Made by a program: the position numbers and the translations under genes
From: JAABRU01 sp050180235
Lineage (GTDB): Bacteria; Desulfobacterota; Desulfobacteria; Desulfobacterales; Desulfococcaceae
Length of the DNA: 51,748 nt
Direction of reading: 5' to 3'
Assembly: GCA_050180235.1 (NCBI GenBank)
Contig: JBFXEJ010000033.1
Span: 1-51,748, forward strand
Shown here: one piece after another, positions 33,730 to 43,279 of the stretch
Position numbering within the stretch: the stretch's first letter is position 1
Layout of the letters: every line of letters starts with the position of its first letter
The notes under the pieces: model-generated
The model's database searches: none
The model's input: only the letters and a program-made list of their open reading frames with translations
What the model was told of the DNA's origin: nothing

Positions 33730-33758
33730 TTGACTTTTAGCGCAAAATCGGTTTTATA
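33730..33758 (+). promoter_or_regulatory. Sigma-70 promoter of lptD
   Basis: TTGACT (33730-33735), a 17-nt spacer and TTTATA (33753-33758), about 55 bases upstream of the lptD start. Confidence 0.5.
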
Positions 33759-33813
33759 AGACTTTAGTGCCATTTGCTGCACTCTGCACCTGCATTTATG
33801 ATACAAAAAAACA

Positions 33814-36147
33814 ATGAAGGAATTCAAAAAAACTTTTATGAATCCGGGGAAAAAAAGCATATCCGGTTTTTCAGGGCTGCTTCTGCTGCTGTCCGGAATT
33901 TTTTTGGCTTTATCCGCTACTGCCCTGTATGGGGGATCTCCGGATAAGATTTTTCAGGACGATTCCGGCAGCCCCTGGGAACTCCGGGCTGATGAGGTGG
34001 AATATGATCCCGGAAGCAAAACCTATATTGCCCGCAAAGGTGTGACAATTTCCCGCGGAAACAAACGGGTTTCTGCTGATTTTGTCCGTTTTGACCGGAT
34101 CCGTATGCGGGCCTTTGCCGAAGGCAATGTGGTCATGAGCACGGGTGAGGATGTGCTTACCGGGAGCCGGATTGAAATTGATCTCAAAGACGAAACCGGT
34201 GTGGTGTATGACGGCAGCATTTTTTTCCGGCAGAGCCACTTCTATATCAAAGGGGAAGAAATCCGCAAAGTGGGTGAAAACGATTATATGGCCCGCAAAG
34301 CCAGCCTGACATCCTGTGACGGAGTCAGCCCGGACTGGAAAATCACCGCTCAGAAACTGGATATCACGGTCGAGGGATACGGAACCCTTGCAAACGGAGC
34401 GCTGTGGGTGAAAAACATGCCGGTATTCTATACTCCCTGGCTGTTTTTTCCGGTCAAAAACAAAAGGCAGTCCGGTCTGCTTTCGCCTGAATTCGGAAAT
34501 TCGGACAGAAAGGGACTGGAATACAGCCAGCCGGTTTACTGGGCCATTGGGGAAAATTCCGATGCCACCTTTTATTATCATTATATGTCTGAACGGGGCA
34601 GCAGAACGGGCGGGGAATACCGCTATGTGCTGGATGAAAAATCAAAAGGAACCCTGATGTTTGATTTTCTGGATGACCGGAAGACAGATGACGGGACAGG
34701 GGATACAGACAATGAATGGGGTTATGACGGAGATGAATACAGCCGATCCAATTCTGAACGTTACTGGTTCCGGATGAAGGCTGATCAGTCACTGCCCTTT
34801 GGGTTCACCGGCAGAGCGGATGTGGATATTGTCAGTGATCAGGATTACCTGACTGAATTCAAATCCGGCTATGGGGGGTATGACAAAAGCAGGGACTATT
34901 TCGCAAAATATTTTGGCAGGGAGACGGATGATTACAATGATCCTATCCGCACCAACACTCTCACGCTCAGCAGGATATGGGACGGATACAGTTTCAACGC
35001 CCAGACCGTATGGAACGATGATGTCACCCGGAGGCGATGGGAGGATACGGACAGCACCCTGCAGGAACTGCCTGTGATTAACTTCAGCGCGTCCCGGCAG
35101 TCTCTGTCCGGACTGCCTGTATTCTGGCAGGCTGATTCCGAATATACCCGTTTTTACCGAAAAGACGGAGCCAGAGGCCACCGTGCGGACCTGCATCCCC
35201 GCATATTAGTGCCTCTGCGGTTTGGGAACCGGTTCTTTGCTGAACCTTCTCTGGGATTTCAGGAAACAATCTGGTATATTGACCGTACTGATGAGGGGGA
35301 CACAAAAGAGGACAGAACCCTGCACCGGGAAATGTTTGATGCCAGACTGGAACTTTATACGGAATTTTTCCGGGTTTATTCCCTTTCAGCAGAAAATGAA
35401 CCCCGCGGTTTTCTGCCGGAAAAAATCAGGCACAGCCTTCGGCCGCAGATCACCTATGAACTTGTGCCGGATCAGGATCAGAATGAATATCCCTATTACG
35501 ACACCCTGGATCGTATCGAAAAGCGCAACCGGATCAATCTCTCACTGGTGCAGACCCTTACTTCCCGTAGAGCAGTGAAAACTCCCGCGAATCCTGACAG
35601 TGCATCCCGGAAAAACGCCTATGACTACAACCGCTTCTGCCGGCTGGAAATGGGTCAGAGTTATGATTTTTATGAATATGATATGAGTGAGGCCGATTAT
35701 GACTATAATTCCGCAGATCAGAGCAATCCAGAAGAGAATAGCCATACCTCGCCTTTTTTCGGAAAAATTGACATTACACCCCTGCGGTATTTTTCCCTGG
35801 GTGCTGATGCACAGTGGTCACATCAGGAGAACCGGCTGATTTCCCATAATGCAGCTCTTTCCCTGCACAGCGGCAGGGGTGATCTTTTTTTTGCCGAACA
35901 CAGATATACAAAGGATGTGAACGAGTCCATTTATATGCGGATGAATGTGCTGATGACTGCTGCCCTGTCTGTGTATGCAGATTATGAAAAGGATATGGAC
36001 GCTGATGAGGAACTCAGGCAGGGACTGGGGTTCTGGTACAGAACCCAGTGCTGGTCCCTGAATCTGCGGTATGCAAAAGATCAGGATGAGCGCAGTTACG
36101 GATTCATGGTCAATCTGCACGGGCTGGGAGGCATCGGTTCCCACTGA
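33814..36147 (+). CDS. lptD: LPS-assembly outer-membrane protein LptD
   Basis: 777 residues: a signal peptide (ISGFSGLLLLLSGIFLALSA), an N-terminal jellyroll of OstA repeats (about 50-160; VEYDPGSKTYIARKGVTISR, SADFVRFDRIRMRAFAEGNV) and a C-terminal barrel (YSQPVYWAIGENSDATFYYH, ...FMVNLHGLGGIGSH). LptD inserts LPS into the outer leaflet with LptE, and its presence shows a Gram-negative envelope. The ribosome site of ATG 33814 is weak. A NusG-like gene follows after 14 bases. Confidence 0.9.
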   Translation: MKEFKKTFMNPGKKSISGFSGLLLLLSGIFLALSATALYGGSPDKIFQDDSGSPWELRADEVEYDPGSKTYIARKGVTISRGNKRVSADFVRFDRIRMRAFAEGNVVMSTGEDVLTGSRIEIDLKDETGVVYDGSIFFRQSHFYIKGEEIRKVGENDYMARKASLTSCDGVSPDWKITAQKLDITVEGYGTLANGALWVKNMPVFYTPWLFFPVKNKRQSGLLSPEFGNSDRKGLEYSQPVYWAIGENSDATFYYHYMSERGSRTGGEYRYVLDEKSKGTLMFDFLDDRKTDDGTGDTDNEWGYDGDEYSRSNSERYWFRMKADQSLPFGFTGRADVDIVSDQDYLTEFKSGYGGYDKSRDYFAKYFGRETDDYNDPIRTNTLTLSRIWDGYSFNAQTVWNDDVTRRRWEDTDSTLQELPVINFSASRQSLSGLPVFWQADSEYTRFYRKDGARGHRADLHPRILVPLRFGNRFFAEPSLGFQETIWYIDRTDEGDTKEDRTLHREMFDARLELYTEFFRVYSLSAENEPRGFLPEKIRHSLRPQITYELVPDQDQNEYPYYDTLDRIEKRNRINLSLVQTLTSRRAVKTPANPDSASRKNAYDYNRFCRLEMGQSYDFYEYDMSEADYDYNSADQSNPEENSHTSPFFGKIDITPLRYFSLGADAQWSHQENRLISHNAALSLHSGRGDLFFAEHRYTKDVNESIYMRMNVLMTAALSVYADYEKDMDADEELRQGLGFWYRTQCWSLNLRYAKDQDERSYGFMVNLHGLGGIGSH

Positions 36148-36161
36148 GGGAAGATGAGCGG

Positions 36162-36689
36162 ATGAAAATCGATATATTTGTACCCCAATGGTATGTGCTG
36201 CATACCAAAAGCCGTTTTGAAAATGTGGTCAGCGACGCTCTGATGAAAAAATCCAAAGAGATTTTTCTTCCCAAAATTCTGGTGCAGAGCCGCCGTGTGG
36301 ACCGGAAAAAGATGATCCGGGTTCCTCTTTTTTCCGGATATGTTTTTGTAAAGACCAGCCTGGATCCGCGGGAGCATCTGGACATCCTCAAAACTGCCGG
36401 GGCTGTGCAACTGGTAGGCAGCCGCTCAGGCCCGGTTCCGGTGCCAGGGGAAACCATTGCTTCCCTGAAAATCATGGTATCCACAGACAATCCCCTGAAT
36501 ACAGGCCCACATTTTGAACAGGGGGACAGGGTCATGGTGATTTCCGGACCCTTTGCCGGTGTGCGCGGCATTTTCTCCCGTTACAGGGGCGTAAACCGTG
36601 TGATTGTCAACATTGAAGTGCTGGGACAGTATGTGGCTGCGGAAGTCAATGAGGACGATGTGGAGAAAATTCCGGAAATTTTGACATAA
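36162..36689 (+). CDS. NusG/UpxY-family transcription antiterminator
   Basis: 175 residues. NGN domain: WYVLHTKSRFENVVSDAL at the N-terminus and LFSGYVFVKTSLDP. A KOW domain follows: GDRVMVISGPFAGVRGIFSR. Specialised NusG paralogues of this size (UpxY, RfaH, LoaP) load on RNA polymerase and promote read-through of long polysaccharide or secondary-metabolite operons; UpxY-type proteins usually sit next to their targets. It is co-directional with lptD, and an exopolysaccharide operon lies 14 kb away. It lacks the genomic context (secE, rplK) of housekeeping nusG. The target is not identifiable from sequence. Confidence 0.85.
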   Translation: MKIDIFVPQWYVLHTKSRFENVVSDALMKKSKEIFLPKILVQSRRVDRKKMIRVPLFSGYVFVKTSLDPREHLDILKTAGAVQLVGSRSGPVPVPGETIASLKIMVSTDNPLNTGPHFEQGDRVMVISGPFAGVRGIFSRYRGVNRVIVNIEVLGQYVAAEVNEDDVEKIPEILT

Positions 36690-36693
36690 CAAC

Positions 36694-36722
36694 TTGACTT
36701 TCTGTTAAATTTCCAATATTAA
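36694..36722 (+). promoter_or_regulatory. Sigma-70 promoter upstream of HU/IHF gene
   Basis: TTGACT (36694-36699), a 17-nt spacer and TATTAA (36717-36722). The leader to the HU/IHF start is about 200 bases long and otherwise empty. Confidence 0.55.
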
Positions 36723-36925
36723 CAAAAGACATCCTGTACGGCATGAAGCTATGCCCTGTATGGTATTTTATGGATAAGATAAGGGAAAACAGGTGGTTGT
36801 CATGATTTATTCCGGCTTTTGGCTTTTTCGGCAGGTTCCGGTATGCGGAAAAACAGAGGTGCGGACTCAGATCACAGTACAACTGCCGTAATTTATTAAT
36901 GCACTGAGAGGATAAAGGAGAAGAC

Positions 36926-37213
36926 ATGAACAAACTGGAACTGATTTCAACCCTGAAGAACGAGTCGAATATCTCAAAAACCGAGGCTGCCAAAGTGGTG
37001 GAAATATTTTTTGACAGCATGGCTGACGCGCTGGCTGAGGGTGAACGTGTGGAAATTCGCGGTCTGTGCAGTTTTTTTGTCAAAAAATACAAAAGTTACA
37101 CAGGCAGAAATCCCAAAACCGGGGAAAAAGTAACCATCCATCCCAAGCGGCTTCCTTTTTTCAAATGCGGGAAGGAACTTAAGGAACGGGTGGATGCCCA
37201 GGCAGCGGCCTGA
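36926..37213 (+). CDS. HU/IHF-family DNA-binding protein
   Basis: 95 residues behind an AAAGGAG site. HU signature: ISKTEAAKVVEIFFDSM, then VEIRGLCSFFVKKYKSYTGRNPKTGEKVTI, with the beta-arm RNPKTGEKV containing the intercalating Pro. The IHF/HU choice is not resolvable; the length and acidic N-terminal half resemble IHF-alpha/beta homologues of sulfate reducers. Nucleoid architectural protein. It starts a run with holB, ricT and metG. Confidence 0.92.
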   Translation: MNKLELISTLKNESNISKTEAAKVVEIFFDSMADALAEGERVEIRGLCSFFVKKYKSYTGRNPKTGEKVTIHPKRLPFFKCGKELKERVDAQAAA

Positions 37214-37222
37214 TCCCTGACT

Positions 37223-38260
37223 GTGTCAGATATTGATACCGGCATACTCAGGGGGCAGAGATCCCTGAAAAAGCTGGCCGCATTTATCCGGCGGGGAAAC
37301 ATTCCCCATGCCCTTTTGTTTACCGGAGCTGCGGGCACAGGGAAACAGGCAGCGGCACAGATATTTGCAATGGCATGCAACTGTGAGACAAAACAGGAGA
37401 ATCCGCCATCAGAAGATGGCGGATTTCTTTCACAGATTTCCTGCACCTGCCGGGCCTGCCGTAAGATCCGTTCGGGCAGCCATCCGGATATCCATTATGT
37501 GGAGCCGGAAGGGATGCTTATCCGCATTGACCGGATCCGGGAGATGTGCGATGTCCTTGCCATGAAACCCTATGAGGCGAAAATCCGGGTGGCCATTATC
37601 TCCCGCAGCCAGGCCATGAATCCGGAAGCAGCCAATGCCCTGCTCAAAATGCTGGAGGAACCCCCCGCTCGCACCGTTCTGATCCTGACAGCGGAGCAGA
37701 CCTCGGATCTCCTTCCCACAATTGTATCCCGCTGCCAGGAAGTACGTTTCACACCCCTGTCACAGGAAACTGTCAGAAATCTGCTGATGGAAAAACACGG
37801 GCTCAACGATACAGAAGCCGGGATTATGGCCCTGCTGTCTGCCGGGAATCTTTCAAAGATCAGCGGGGGGGATATGAATTCACGGGAGTGGATCGGGCTT
37901 AGAAACTGGCTGATCCGCACAGTTTCCGATATGCTGATTGGCGGAAATTCCGCATTTCCGGCTGCAGCCCTGCTTGCTGCGGAAAAAATGGCTCTGCAGA
38001 AAAAAATGATCACCGCGTGCCTGGATATTCTCGGTATCTGGCTGCGGGATCTGATTGTCTGCCGCTATGCCCCCCAAAAGGTGATGAACCGGGATCTGAT
38101 GTGGCTGATGCAGGATATTTCACAGAAAGTGGCAGTGACTTTTCTGCTGTCCAAAACTGATGCAGTTGAATCCGCGCGCAGATCCCTGCAGGCAAATGCA
38201 AATCCGAGACTGACCCTGGAGGTGATGATGCTGCGGATAGCGAAAGGCGAAAATGATTAA
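37223..38260 (+). CDS. holB: DNA polymerase III delta' subunit
   Basis: 345 residues from GTG 37223, nine bases after the HU/IHF stop. Clamp-loader AAA+ pattern: GNIPHALLFTGAAGTGKQAA, Zn-binding cysteines with CTCRACRKI, ...HPDIHYVEPEG, MNPEAANALLKMLEEPP and IVSRCQEVRF. Between the first Cys and the CTCRAC knuckle it carries a stretch (about residues 58-70) encoded by a perfect 11-bp hairpin (37400-37425), not usual in the family. It overlaps ricT by eight bases. Confidence 0.9.
   Translation: MSDIDTGILRGQRSLKKLAAFIRRGNIPHALLFTGAAGTGKQAAAQIFAMACNCETKQENPPSEDGGFLSQISCTCRACRKIRSGSHPDIHYVEPEGMLIRIDRIREMCDVLAMKPYEAKIRVAIISRSQAMNPEAANALLKMLEEPPARTVLILTAEQTSDLLPTIVSRCQEVRFTPLSQETVRNLLMEKHGLNDTEAGIMALLSAGNLSKISGGDMNSREWIGLRNWLIRTVSDMLIGGNSAFPAAALLAAEKMALQKKMITACLDILGIWLRDLIVCRYAPQKVMNRDLMWLMQDISQKVAVTFLLSKTDAVESARRSLQANANPRLTLEVMMLRIAKGEND
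37400..37425. repeat. Perfect hairpin inside holB
   Basis: Arms aatccgccatc (37400-37410) and gatggcggatt (37415-37425) with the loop agaa. It lies within the coding frame and encodes about NPPSEDGGF within the zinc-binding region. It looks like a small in-frame insertion or a fold in the mRNA. Confidence 0.7.
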
Positions 38261-39056
38261 GGTTGTCGGGGTCCGGTTCAAACCTGCCGGAAAGGTTTAT
38301 GATTTCAATGCCGGGGCCTTTGTGCTGAAACAGGGCGATCCCGTGATTGTGGAAACCGAACAGGGGCTGGGATTCGGATATGTGGCAGTGCCTCCGGAAA
38401 ACCGGGAGGAGGATGAATCAGGCCGTGTTCTCAGAAAGGTTTTCCGGCTGGCCACAGAAAAAGATACCGAACAGCTGCAGCAGAATACCCAACTGGAAAA
38501 ACAGGGACATGCCTTCTGCGAGGAATGTATAAAAACCCTGGGCCTGGAAATGAATCTTTTTTCAGTGGAAAGCACTTTTGATTCCGGCAAGCTCACCTTT
38601 TTTTTCACAGCAGACGGCAGGGTGGATTTCCGGGAACTGGTGAAAATGCTGGTAAAGGAATTCCGCATCCGCATTGAAATGCGTCAGGTGGGCATCCGTA
38701 ATCAGGCCAAGATGTGCGGGGGAATCGGCAGGTGCGGCCGCATACTCTGCTGTTCCTCTTTTCTGGAAAAATTCGAGCCGGTGTCCATCCGGATGGCAAA
38801 GGAGCAGGGACTTTCCCTTAATCCCACCAAAATATCCGGACAGTGCGGCCGGCTTATGTGCTGTCTGACCTATGAAAATGACACTTATATCGCTCTGCGT
38901 GCGGATTTCCCGGAAATCGGGACCATGGCGGAAACCTCCAAAGGTATCGGCAGAATTGTCCGTCAGAATGTGATATGCCGGAGGGTGGCTGTGGCTCTGG
39001 AAGACGGCACTGAATATGAATTTGATTTGGAAGATATACAGATAAAAGAGAAATAG
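38253..39056 (+). CDS. ricT: RicT/YaaT-type PSP1 iron-sulfur protein
   Basis: 267 residues. PSP1 C-terminal domain (VESTFDSGKLTFFFTADGRV, then DFRELVK) with cysteine motifs CGGIGRCGRILCC and CGRLMCC. The B. subtilis homologue binds [4Fe-4S] within the RicAFT complex and affects RNA maturation. The gene order holB-ricT-metG is common in Desulfobacterota and Firmicutes. It overlaps the end of holB; metG follows after nine bases. Confidence 0.9.
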   Translation: MIKVVGVRFKPAGKVYDFNAGAFVLKQGDPVIVETEQGLGFGYVAVPPENREEDESGRVLRKVFRLATEKDTEQLQQNTQLEKQGHAFCEECIKTLGLEMNLFSVESTFDSGKLTFFFTADGRVDFRELVKMLVKEFRIRIEMRQVGIRNQAKMCGGIGRCGRILCCSSFLEKFEPVSIRMAKEQGLSLNPTKISGQCGRLMCCLTYENDTYIALRADFPEIGTMAETSKGIGRIVRQNVICRRVAVALEDGTEYEFDLEDIQIKEK

Positions 39057-39065
39057 GAGACAAAA

Positions 39066-41000
39066 ATGTCCGGGCGTTTTTATATTACCACACCTATTTA
39101 TTATGTAAATGCAAGACCGCATCTGGGCCATGCCTATACAACCATTGCCGCAGATACGGCCTGTCGTTTTCATGCCATGCAGCAGCAGGAAACCTGGTTT
39201 CTGACCGGAACAGATGAGCATGGTGACAAAATCGAACGGGCCGCGCGGAAAGAGAATATGAGCCCCAGGGCATATGTTGACAGAATCAGCCAGCTTTTCC
39301 GTGATTTGTGGCCCAAACTCAATATCCGTTACAACCAGTTCATCCGCACCACTGATCCAGTGCATATGAAACTGGTCGGCCGGATTTTGCAGAAAATTTA
39401 TGATGCCGGAGATATTTATTTCAGCGAATATGAGGGGAAATACTGCTTCGGATGCGAACGGTTTTACGCGGATCGGGAACTGGTGGATGGAAAATGTCCG
39501 GATCATGAAACCGAACCTGAAATCATCAAAGAGTCCAATTATTTCTTCCGTATGAGCAAATATCAGGACTGGCTCATTGAACACATTGCACAGCATCCGG
39601 ATTTCATCCGGCCCGAACGCTACAGAAATGAAGTCCTGGCCTTTCTCCGGGAACCTCTGGAGGATCTGTGCATTTCCCGTCCCAAAAGCCGTCTGCAATG
39701 GGGCATCAGTCTGCCTTTTGATGATCGCTATGTCACCTATGTATGGTTTGATGCTCTGCTCAACTATGTATCCGCGATGGGTTATCCGGACGGGGAAATG
39801 TTTGGCAAATTCTGGCCCCATGTGCAGCATACGGTGGCAAAAGACATTCTGAAACCCCACGGCATCTACTGGCCCATCATGCTCAAGGCAGCCGGTATTC
39901 CCGTGTATCAGCATCTTAATGTGCACGGATACTGGAATGTGGAGCAGAGCAAGATGTCCAAGAGCCTGGGCAATGTGGTGGAGCCTCTGGAGCTTAAAGA
40001 CAGATACGGACTGGACGCGTTCCGTTTTTTCCTGATGCGGGACATGGTTTTCGGTCTGGATTCCAGTTTCAGCGAAGAAGCTCTGGTGCAGAGAATCAAT
40101 TCGGATCTGGCCAATGATCTGGGCAACCTGTTCAGCCGGGTCATTGCCATGACCCACAAATATTTCAAAGGAGTTGTTCCCGATGCAGATCCCGGAGTGG
40201 AGGATGAACTCTGCCGTTTTCAGGCCGGAGATCTCAAAGGCCATGCAGCGCGGGTAATTGAGGATTATGAAAAATCCATGGAGGAATTTGCGTTTCACAA
40301 GGGGCTGCTGGCCGTGTGGGAACTCATCAGCCATATGAACAAATACGTGGACGTGACAGCTCCCTGGGAACTGGCAAAGAAAAAATCTTCACATAAAGAA
40401 CTGCAGGCCGTGATTTACCATCTCCTGGAAACCCTGAGGATCGTATCCGGACTGATCTGGCCGGTTATGCCGGAAACAGCCGCAAAAATGCAGGAGCATC
40501 TGGGGCTGGATCCGGAATCTGAATTTTATCTGCTGGAAAATCTGAAAGCATGGAAAAGCCTTAAACCCGGAACTGTTCTGCCCAAATCCACACAACTTTT
40601 TCCCCGCATTGAGATGAAAAAGGACATGGCAGAAGATGTGCAGTCTGAAATGGAAGAAATCACAAAACCCGGGTTTCTGCCGGAAATTGACATAGAAACA
40701 CTTGCCAAAGTGGATCTGCGGGTGGGCACAGTGCTGAAAGCCGAGGCTGTTCCGCGGGCCAGAAAACTGCTGAAACTGGAAGTGGATGTGGGAGAGGTGC
40801 GGACAATTGTATCCGGGATTTCCGGGAGTTATACAGCAGAAGAAATGGTCGGCAAACAGGTAATCATTGTCGCAAATCTGAAACCTGCCAAACTCATGGG
40901 GGTTCTCTCCAGAGGAATGCTCCTGGCCGCAGTGGATGGCAAGGATGTGGTTGTGGCCGGGCTGGACAAACCTGTGAAAGCCGGAACGCGGCTGAGCTGA
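39066..41000 (+). CDS. metG: Methionyl-tRNA synthetase
   Basis: 644 residues. Class I motifs HLGH (19-22) and KMSKS (about 296-300). A Thermus-type single zinc knuckle CFGC...CPDH (C-x2-C, C-x2-H) is present, with an anticodon domain and a C-terminal tRNA-binding OB-fold (DLRVGTVLKAEAVPRARKLL, VANLKPAKLMGVLSRGMLLA). AGGAG precedes the ATG. It charges tRNA-Met. The transcript ends at the hairpin at 41043. Confidence 0.96.
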   Translation: MSGRFYITTPIYYVNARPHLGHAYTTIAADTACRFHAMQQQETWFLTGTDEHGDKIERAARKENMSPRAYVDRISQLFRDLWPKLNIRYNQFIRTTDPVHMKLVGRILQKIYDAGDIYFSEYEGKYCFGCERFYADRELVDGKCPDHETEPEIIKESNYFFRMSKYQDWLIEHIAQHPDFIRPERYRNEVLAFLREPLEDLCISRPKSRLQWGISLPFDDRYVTYVWFDALLNYVSAMGYPDGEMFGKFWPHVQHTVAKDILKPHGIYWPIMLKAAGIPVYQHLNVHGYWNVEQSKMSKSLGNVVEPLELKDRYGLDAFRFFLMRDMVFGLDSSFSEEALVQRINSDLANDLGNLFSRVIAMTHKYFKGVVPDADPGVEDELCRFQAGDLKGHAARVIEDYEKSMEEFAFHKGLLAVWELISHMNKYVDVTAPWELAKKKSSHKELQAVIYHLLETLRIVSGLIWPVMPETAAKMQEHLGLDPESEFYLLENLKAWKSLKPGTVLPKSTQLFPRIEMKKDMAEDVQSEMEEITKPGFLPEIDIETLAKVDLRVGTVLKAEAVPRARKLLKLEVDVGEVRTIVSGISGSYTAEEMVGKQVIIVANLKPAKLMGVLSRGMLLAAVDGKDVVVAGLDKPVKAGTRLS

Positions 41001-41042
41001 TTCATTTCTGTATTTTTCCCGGAAATACAATTTACATCAGCG

Positions 41043-41082
41043 GACTGCCAAATTGAAAATTTGGCAGTCAGGAAATTTTTTT
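41043..41082 (+). terminator. Terminator after metG
   Basis: Perfect 12-bp stem gactgccaaatt / aatttggcagtc with a 3-nt loop, followed after a few bases by a T-run (41076-41082). Confidence 0.8.
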
Positions 41083-41094
41083 CAGATAAAACAG

Positions 41095-41128
41095 TCTTTA
41101 GGGACGAATAATTATTCGCCCCTAAAGA
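41095..41128. repeat. Hairpin downstream of metG terminator
   Basis: Arms tctttaggg-a-cgaataa and ttattcg-c-ccctaaaga (one mismatch). A short palindrome, probably a dispersed repeat. I see no supported gene between here and the cassette boundary at 41480, although AT-rich frames exist. Confidence 0.55.
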
Positions 41129-41479
41129 TATTAAAATCTGTTTTTTTAACGTAATGGCATTGATGCTAAGCGTGGGAACAAGTTCTACTTCATTTGCTGA
41201 ATTTACATCAGAAGATACCGGATACCGGCATTGTCAGTTACGGCAGAAAAAGTTGTCCATGCCAAAAATTCTGTTTTTTCTGATTTGACGTTTTTTCTTG
41301 TAATTTTATACGCAGTTGATATATGTTGAATTTGATTTTCGTGTGATAATTCTGTCTGAGCATCAGATCATATCCCTGATGAAAAATGACAAACCGCCTG
41401 AAATTTGGCATGAAATTTGCGGTCCGCATAACACGCATTTTTTTCATGCTTTAAGACAAAAAAACCGCATAACAACTGG

Positions 41480-43279
41480 TTATATGTCTAAACCAGATAA
41501 TAATTAGGAATATAAAATGGAACAATATCTCAGTGAAATAAGGCAATCAGTTTTATCTGAATTACTTGAGAAGGTTAAAAAAAATAAATATGCAAATTAT
41601 TTAAAATCTCTTAAAATTCATGAATTACGTCATATTAATAATGCTGAAATAAGATTTGACTTTCCGGTCACAGCATTAATAGGAACAAATGGTAGCGGTA
41701 AATCAACTATTTTAAGTAGTGCATTATATTCTTATAGCAAAGAAAAGGTATATAAACTGACAAGTGGTGCAAACCGATCTCAAGAGATTCCACTGCACTT
41801 CCAGAGGTTACCACAAATTGATTCTAAGATGAAAGGCTGGCAATTTTCAGCAGAAATAATTGATAGAAAATATAGACATGATGGAAGCATTACACAAAAT
41901 GTGATTTATAAAAATGAAAGTTGGAGACGAAATCATAAACTAATCAGAAATATTATGTATATAGGAATTGAACGAACACTTCCTGTTTTTGACACACCAT
42001 ATGTAATGAAAAGAAATTTAAAACCTACTAAAATTGAAGAAAAATCAGGAAGAAAGGTAGATATAATTGATAAAACCCTTAATGAAACTTTTATTAAATC
42101 TGCTGTAAGTATTTTAGGAAATCCACTTAATAATTTGAAATTAATTGAAATAGTAGTTGAAACTGAGAAAAAAGTAAATCGAAAAAATAATGATACCCGA
42201 GATAGAGATTATTTTACAGACGAAACAAAATACAGAGTTGAAGATGATGGTGAAGATTTTATTGCTTATAGAAAATTCAGACATTCACAATACATTTTTA
42301 GCATAAATAATGACAACAAAAATTATTCAGAGTTTAATTTTGGTTCTGGTGAATCATGTATCCTAAGACTTGTTTACTCAATTGAAGATTTAGAAGATTA
42401 TTCTCTGGTTTTGATTGAAGAAATCGAAAATGGTATTCATCCTGTAGCATTGAAGCGATTGGTTGAATATCTGATTGATGTCTCACAAAGAAAAAAAATT
42501 CAAATAATTTTCACGACACATAGTGATTATGCATTAGCACCTTTACCATCAGAGGCTATTTGGAGTGTTATTAACGGAAAATTCGAACAAGGCAAATTAA
42601 GTGTTGAATCACTTCGATCAATCACCGGTTTGGTAGATAGAGAACTTTCGATATTTGTTGAGGATGATTTTGCTAAAGAATGGTTGACAAGTTTTTTAAG
42701 AATTCATCTTGACAATAATTTTTTTAGGGTGGGCGTATTCAAATGTGGTAATGATTCAAAGGCCGTTTCTATTCATAAAAACCATTTAATAGACCCTTCT
42801 ACAAAATCAATTTCGCTTTGTGTCTTAGACGGAGATTCAAGCGAAGAAGCTGATGAAGATAGAGGTATTTACAAATTACCAGGCACTATGCCTGAAACAG
42901 AAATATTCAATTATGTGCATAACAATATTACATCTTTTTTAGCTGTTCTTACAGCGTCACTTCATATTCCCTTGGGTCGGCAAGATTTAGTTGCAAATGT
43001 TTTAAAAAAAGTATCATGTACCAATAGAGACCAACATCTTATTTTTAATCAAATTGGAATAGATTTGGGTTTAATATCAGAAGAACTTGTTAGAAGTGCT
43101 TTCCTATCAATTTGGAATTCAAGTAATCTGGAAAAAATGAAAACAATATTAGAGCGTGTCAAAAGTAAATTAAATATTCAAAATGATAATTAATAAATGC
43201 CATATAACCCGGCGCTCAAGCGGATTTGCGGGGTTCCGCTCCTGCGGTCGCTCCACCCCGCAAACTGCTTAGCTTGGCG
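41480..43279 (+). mobile_element. Solitary integron gene cassette
   Basis: The left edge is G|TTATATG (41479-41486). The attC at the right starts with CATATAAC (43201-43208), an 8-bp perfect complement, as required because both halves join in the circular cassette. The right edge is G|TTAGGC (43279-43285). One AT-rich gene (41517-43193) fills it, in the orientation normal for cassettes. No integrase gene or attI site is seen nearby, so the cassette may have entered at a secondary site. Confidence 0.75.
41517..43193 (+). CDS. OLD-family nuclease: AAA ATPase plus TOPRIM domain
   Basis: 558 residues, markedly more AT-rich than all neighbours. The ATPase is of the SMC/OLD kind: Walker A LIGTNGSGKST (K62), signature FGSGE, Walker B LVLIEEIENGIHP and H-loop IIFTTHS. 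A TOPRIM-like part follows (about 375-450) with an invariant-type Glu in IFVEDDFAKEWL and DxD in LCVLDGDSS. OLD proteins and GajA are DNA nucleases with anti-phage activity; no partner gene is present, so it is a single-gene (class 1) type. It is carried on an integron cassette. Confidence 0.82.
   Translation: MEQYLSEIRQSVLSELLEKVKKNKYANYLKSLKIHELRHINNAEIRFDFPVTALIGTNGSGKSTILSSALYSYSKEKVYKLTSGANRSQEIPLHFQRLPQIDSKMKGWQFSAEIIDRKYRHDGSITQNVIYKNESWRRNHKLIRNIMYIGIERTLPVFDTPYVMKRNLKPTKIEEKSGRKVDIIDKTLNETFIKSAVSILGNPLNNLKLIEIVVETEKKVNRKNNDTRDRDYFTDETKYRVEDDGEDFIAYRKFRHSQYIFSINNDNKNYSEFNFGSGESCILRLVYSIEDLEDYSLVLIEEIENGIHPVALKRLVEYLIDVSQRKKIQIIFTTHSDYALAPLPSEAIWSVINGKFEQGKLSVESLRSITGLVDRELSIFVEDDFAKEWLTSFLRIHLDNNFFRVGVFKCGNDSKAVSIHKNHLIDPSTKSISLCVLDGDSSEEADEDRGIYKLPGTMPETEIFNYVHNNITSFLAVLTASLHIPLGRQDLVANVLKKVSCTNRDQHLIFNQIGIDLGLISEELVRSAFLSIWNSSNLEKMKTILERVKSKLNIQNDN

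Noticed and set aside
38562..40334. Minus-strand frame of 590 codons
   Set aside because: Antisense of ricT and metG, both certain genes.
41238..41507. Small frames on both strands between metG and the cassette
   Set aside because: AT-rich, no ribosome site (the plus frame starts with TTG), and no recognisable motif.
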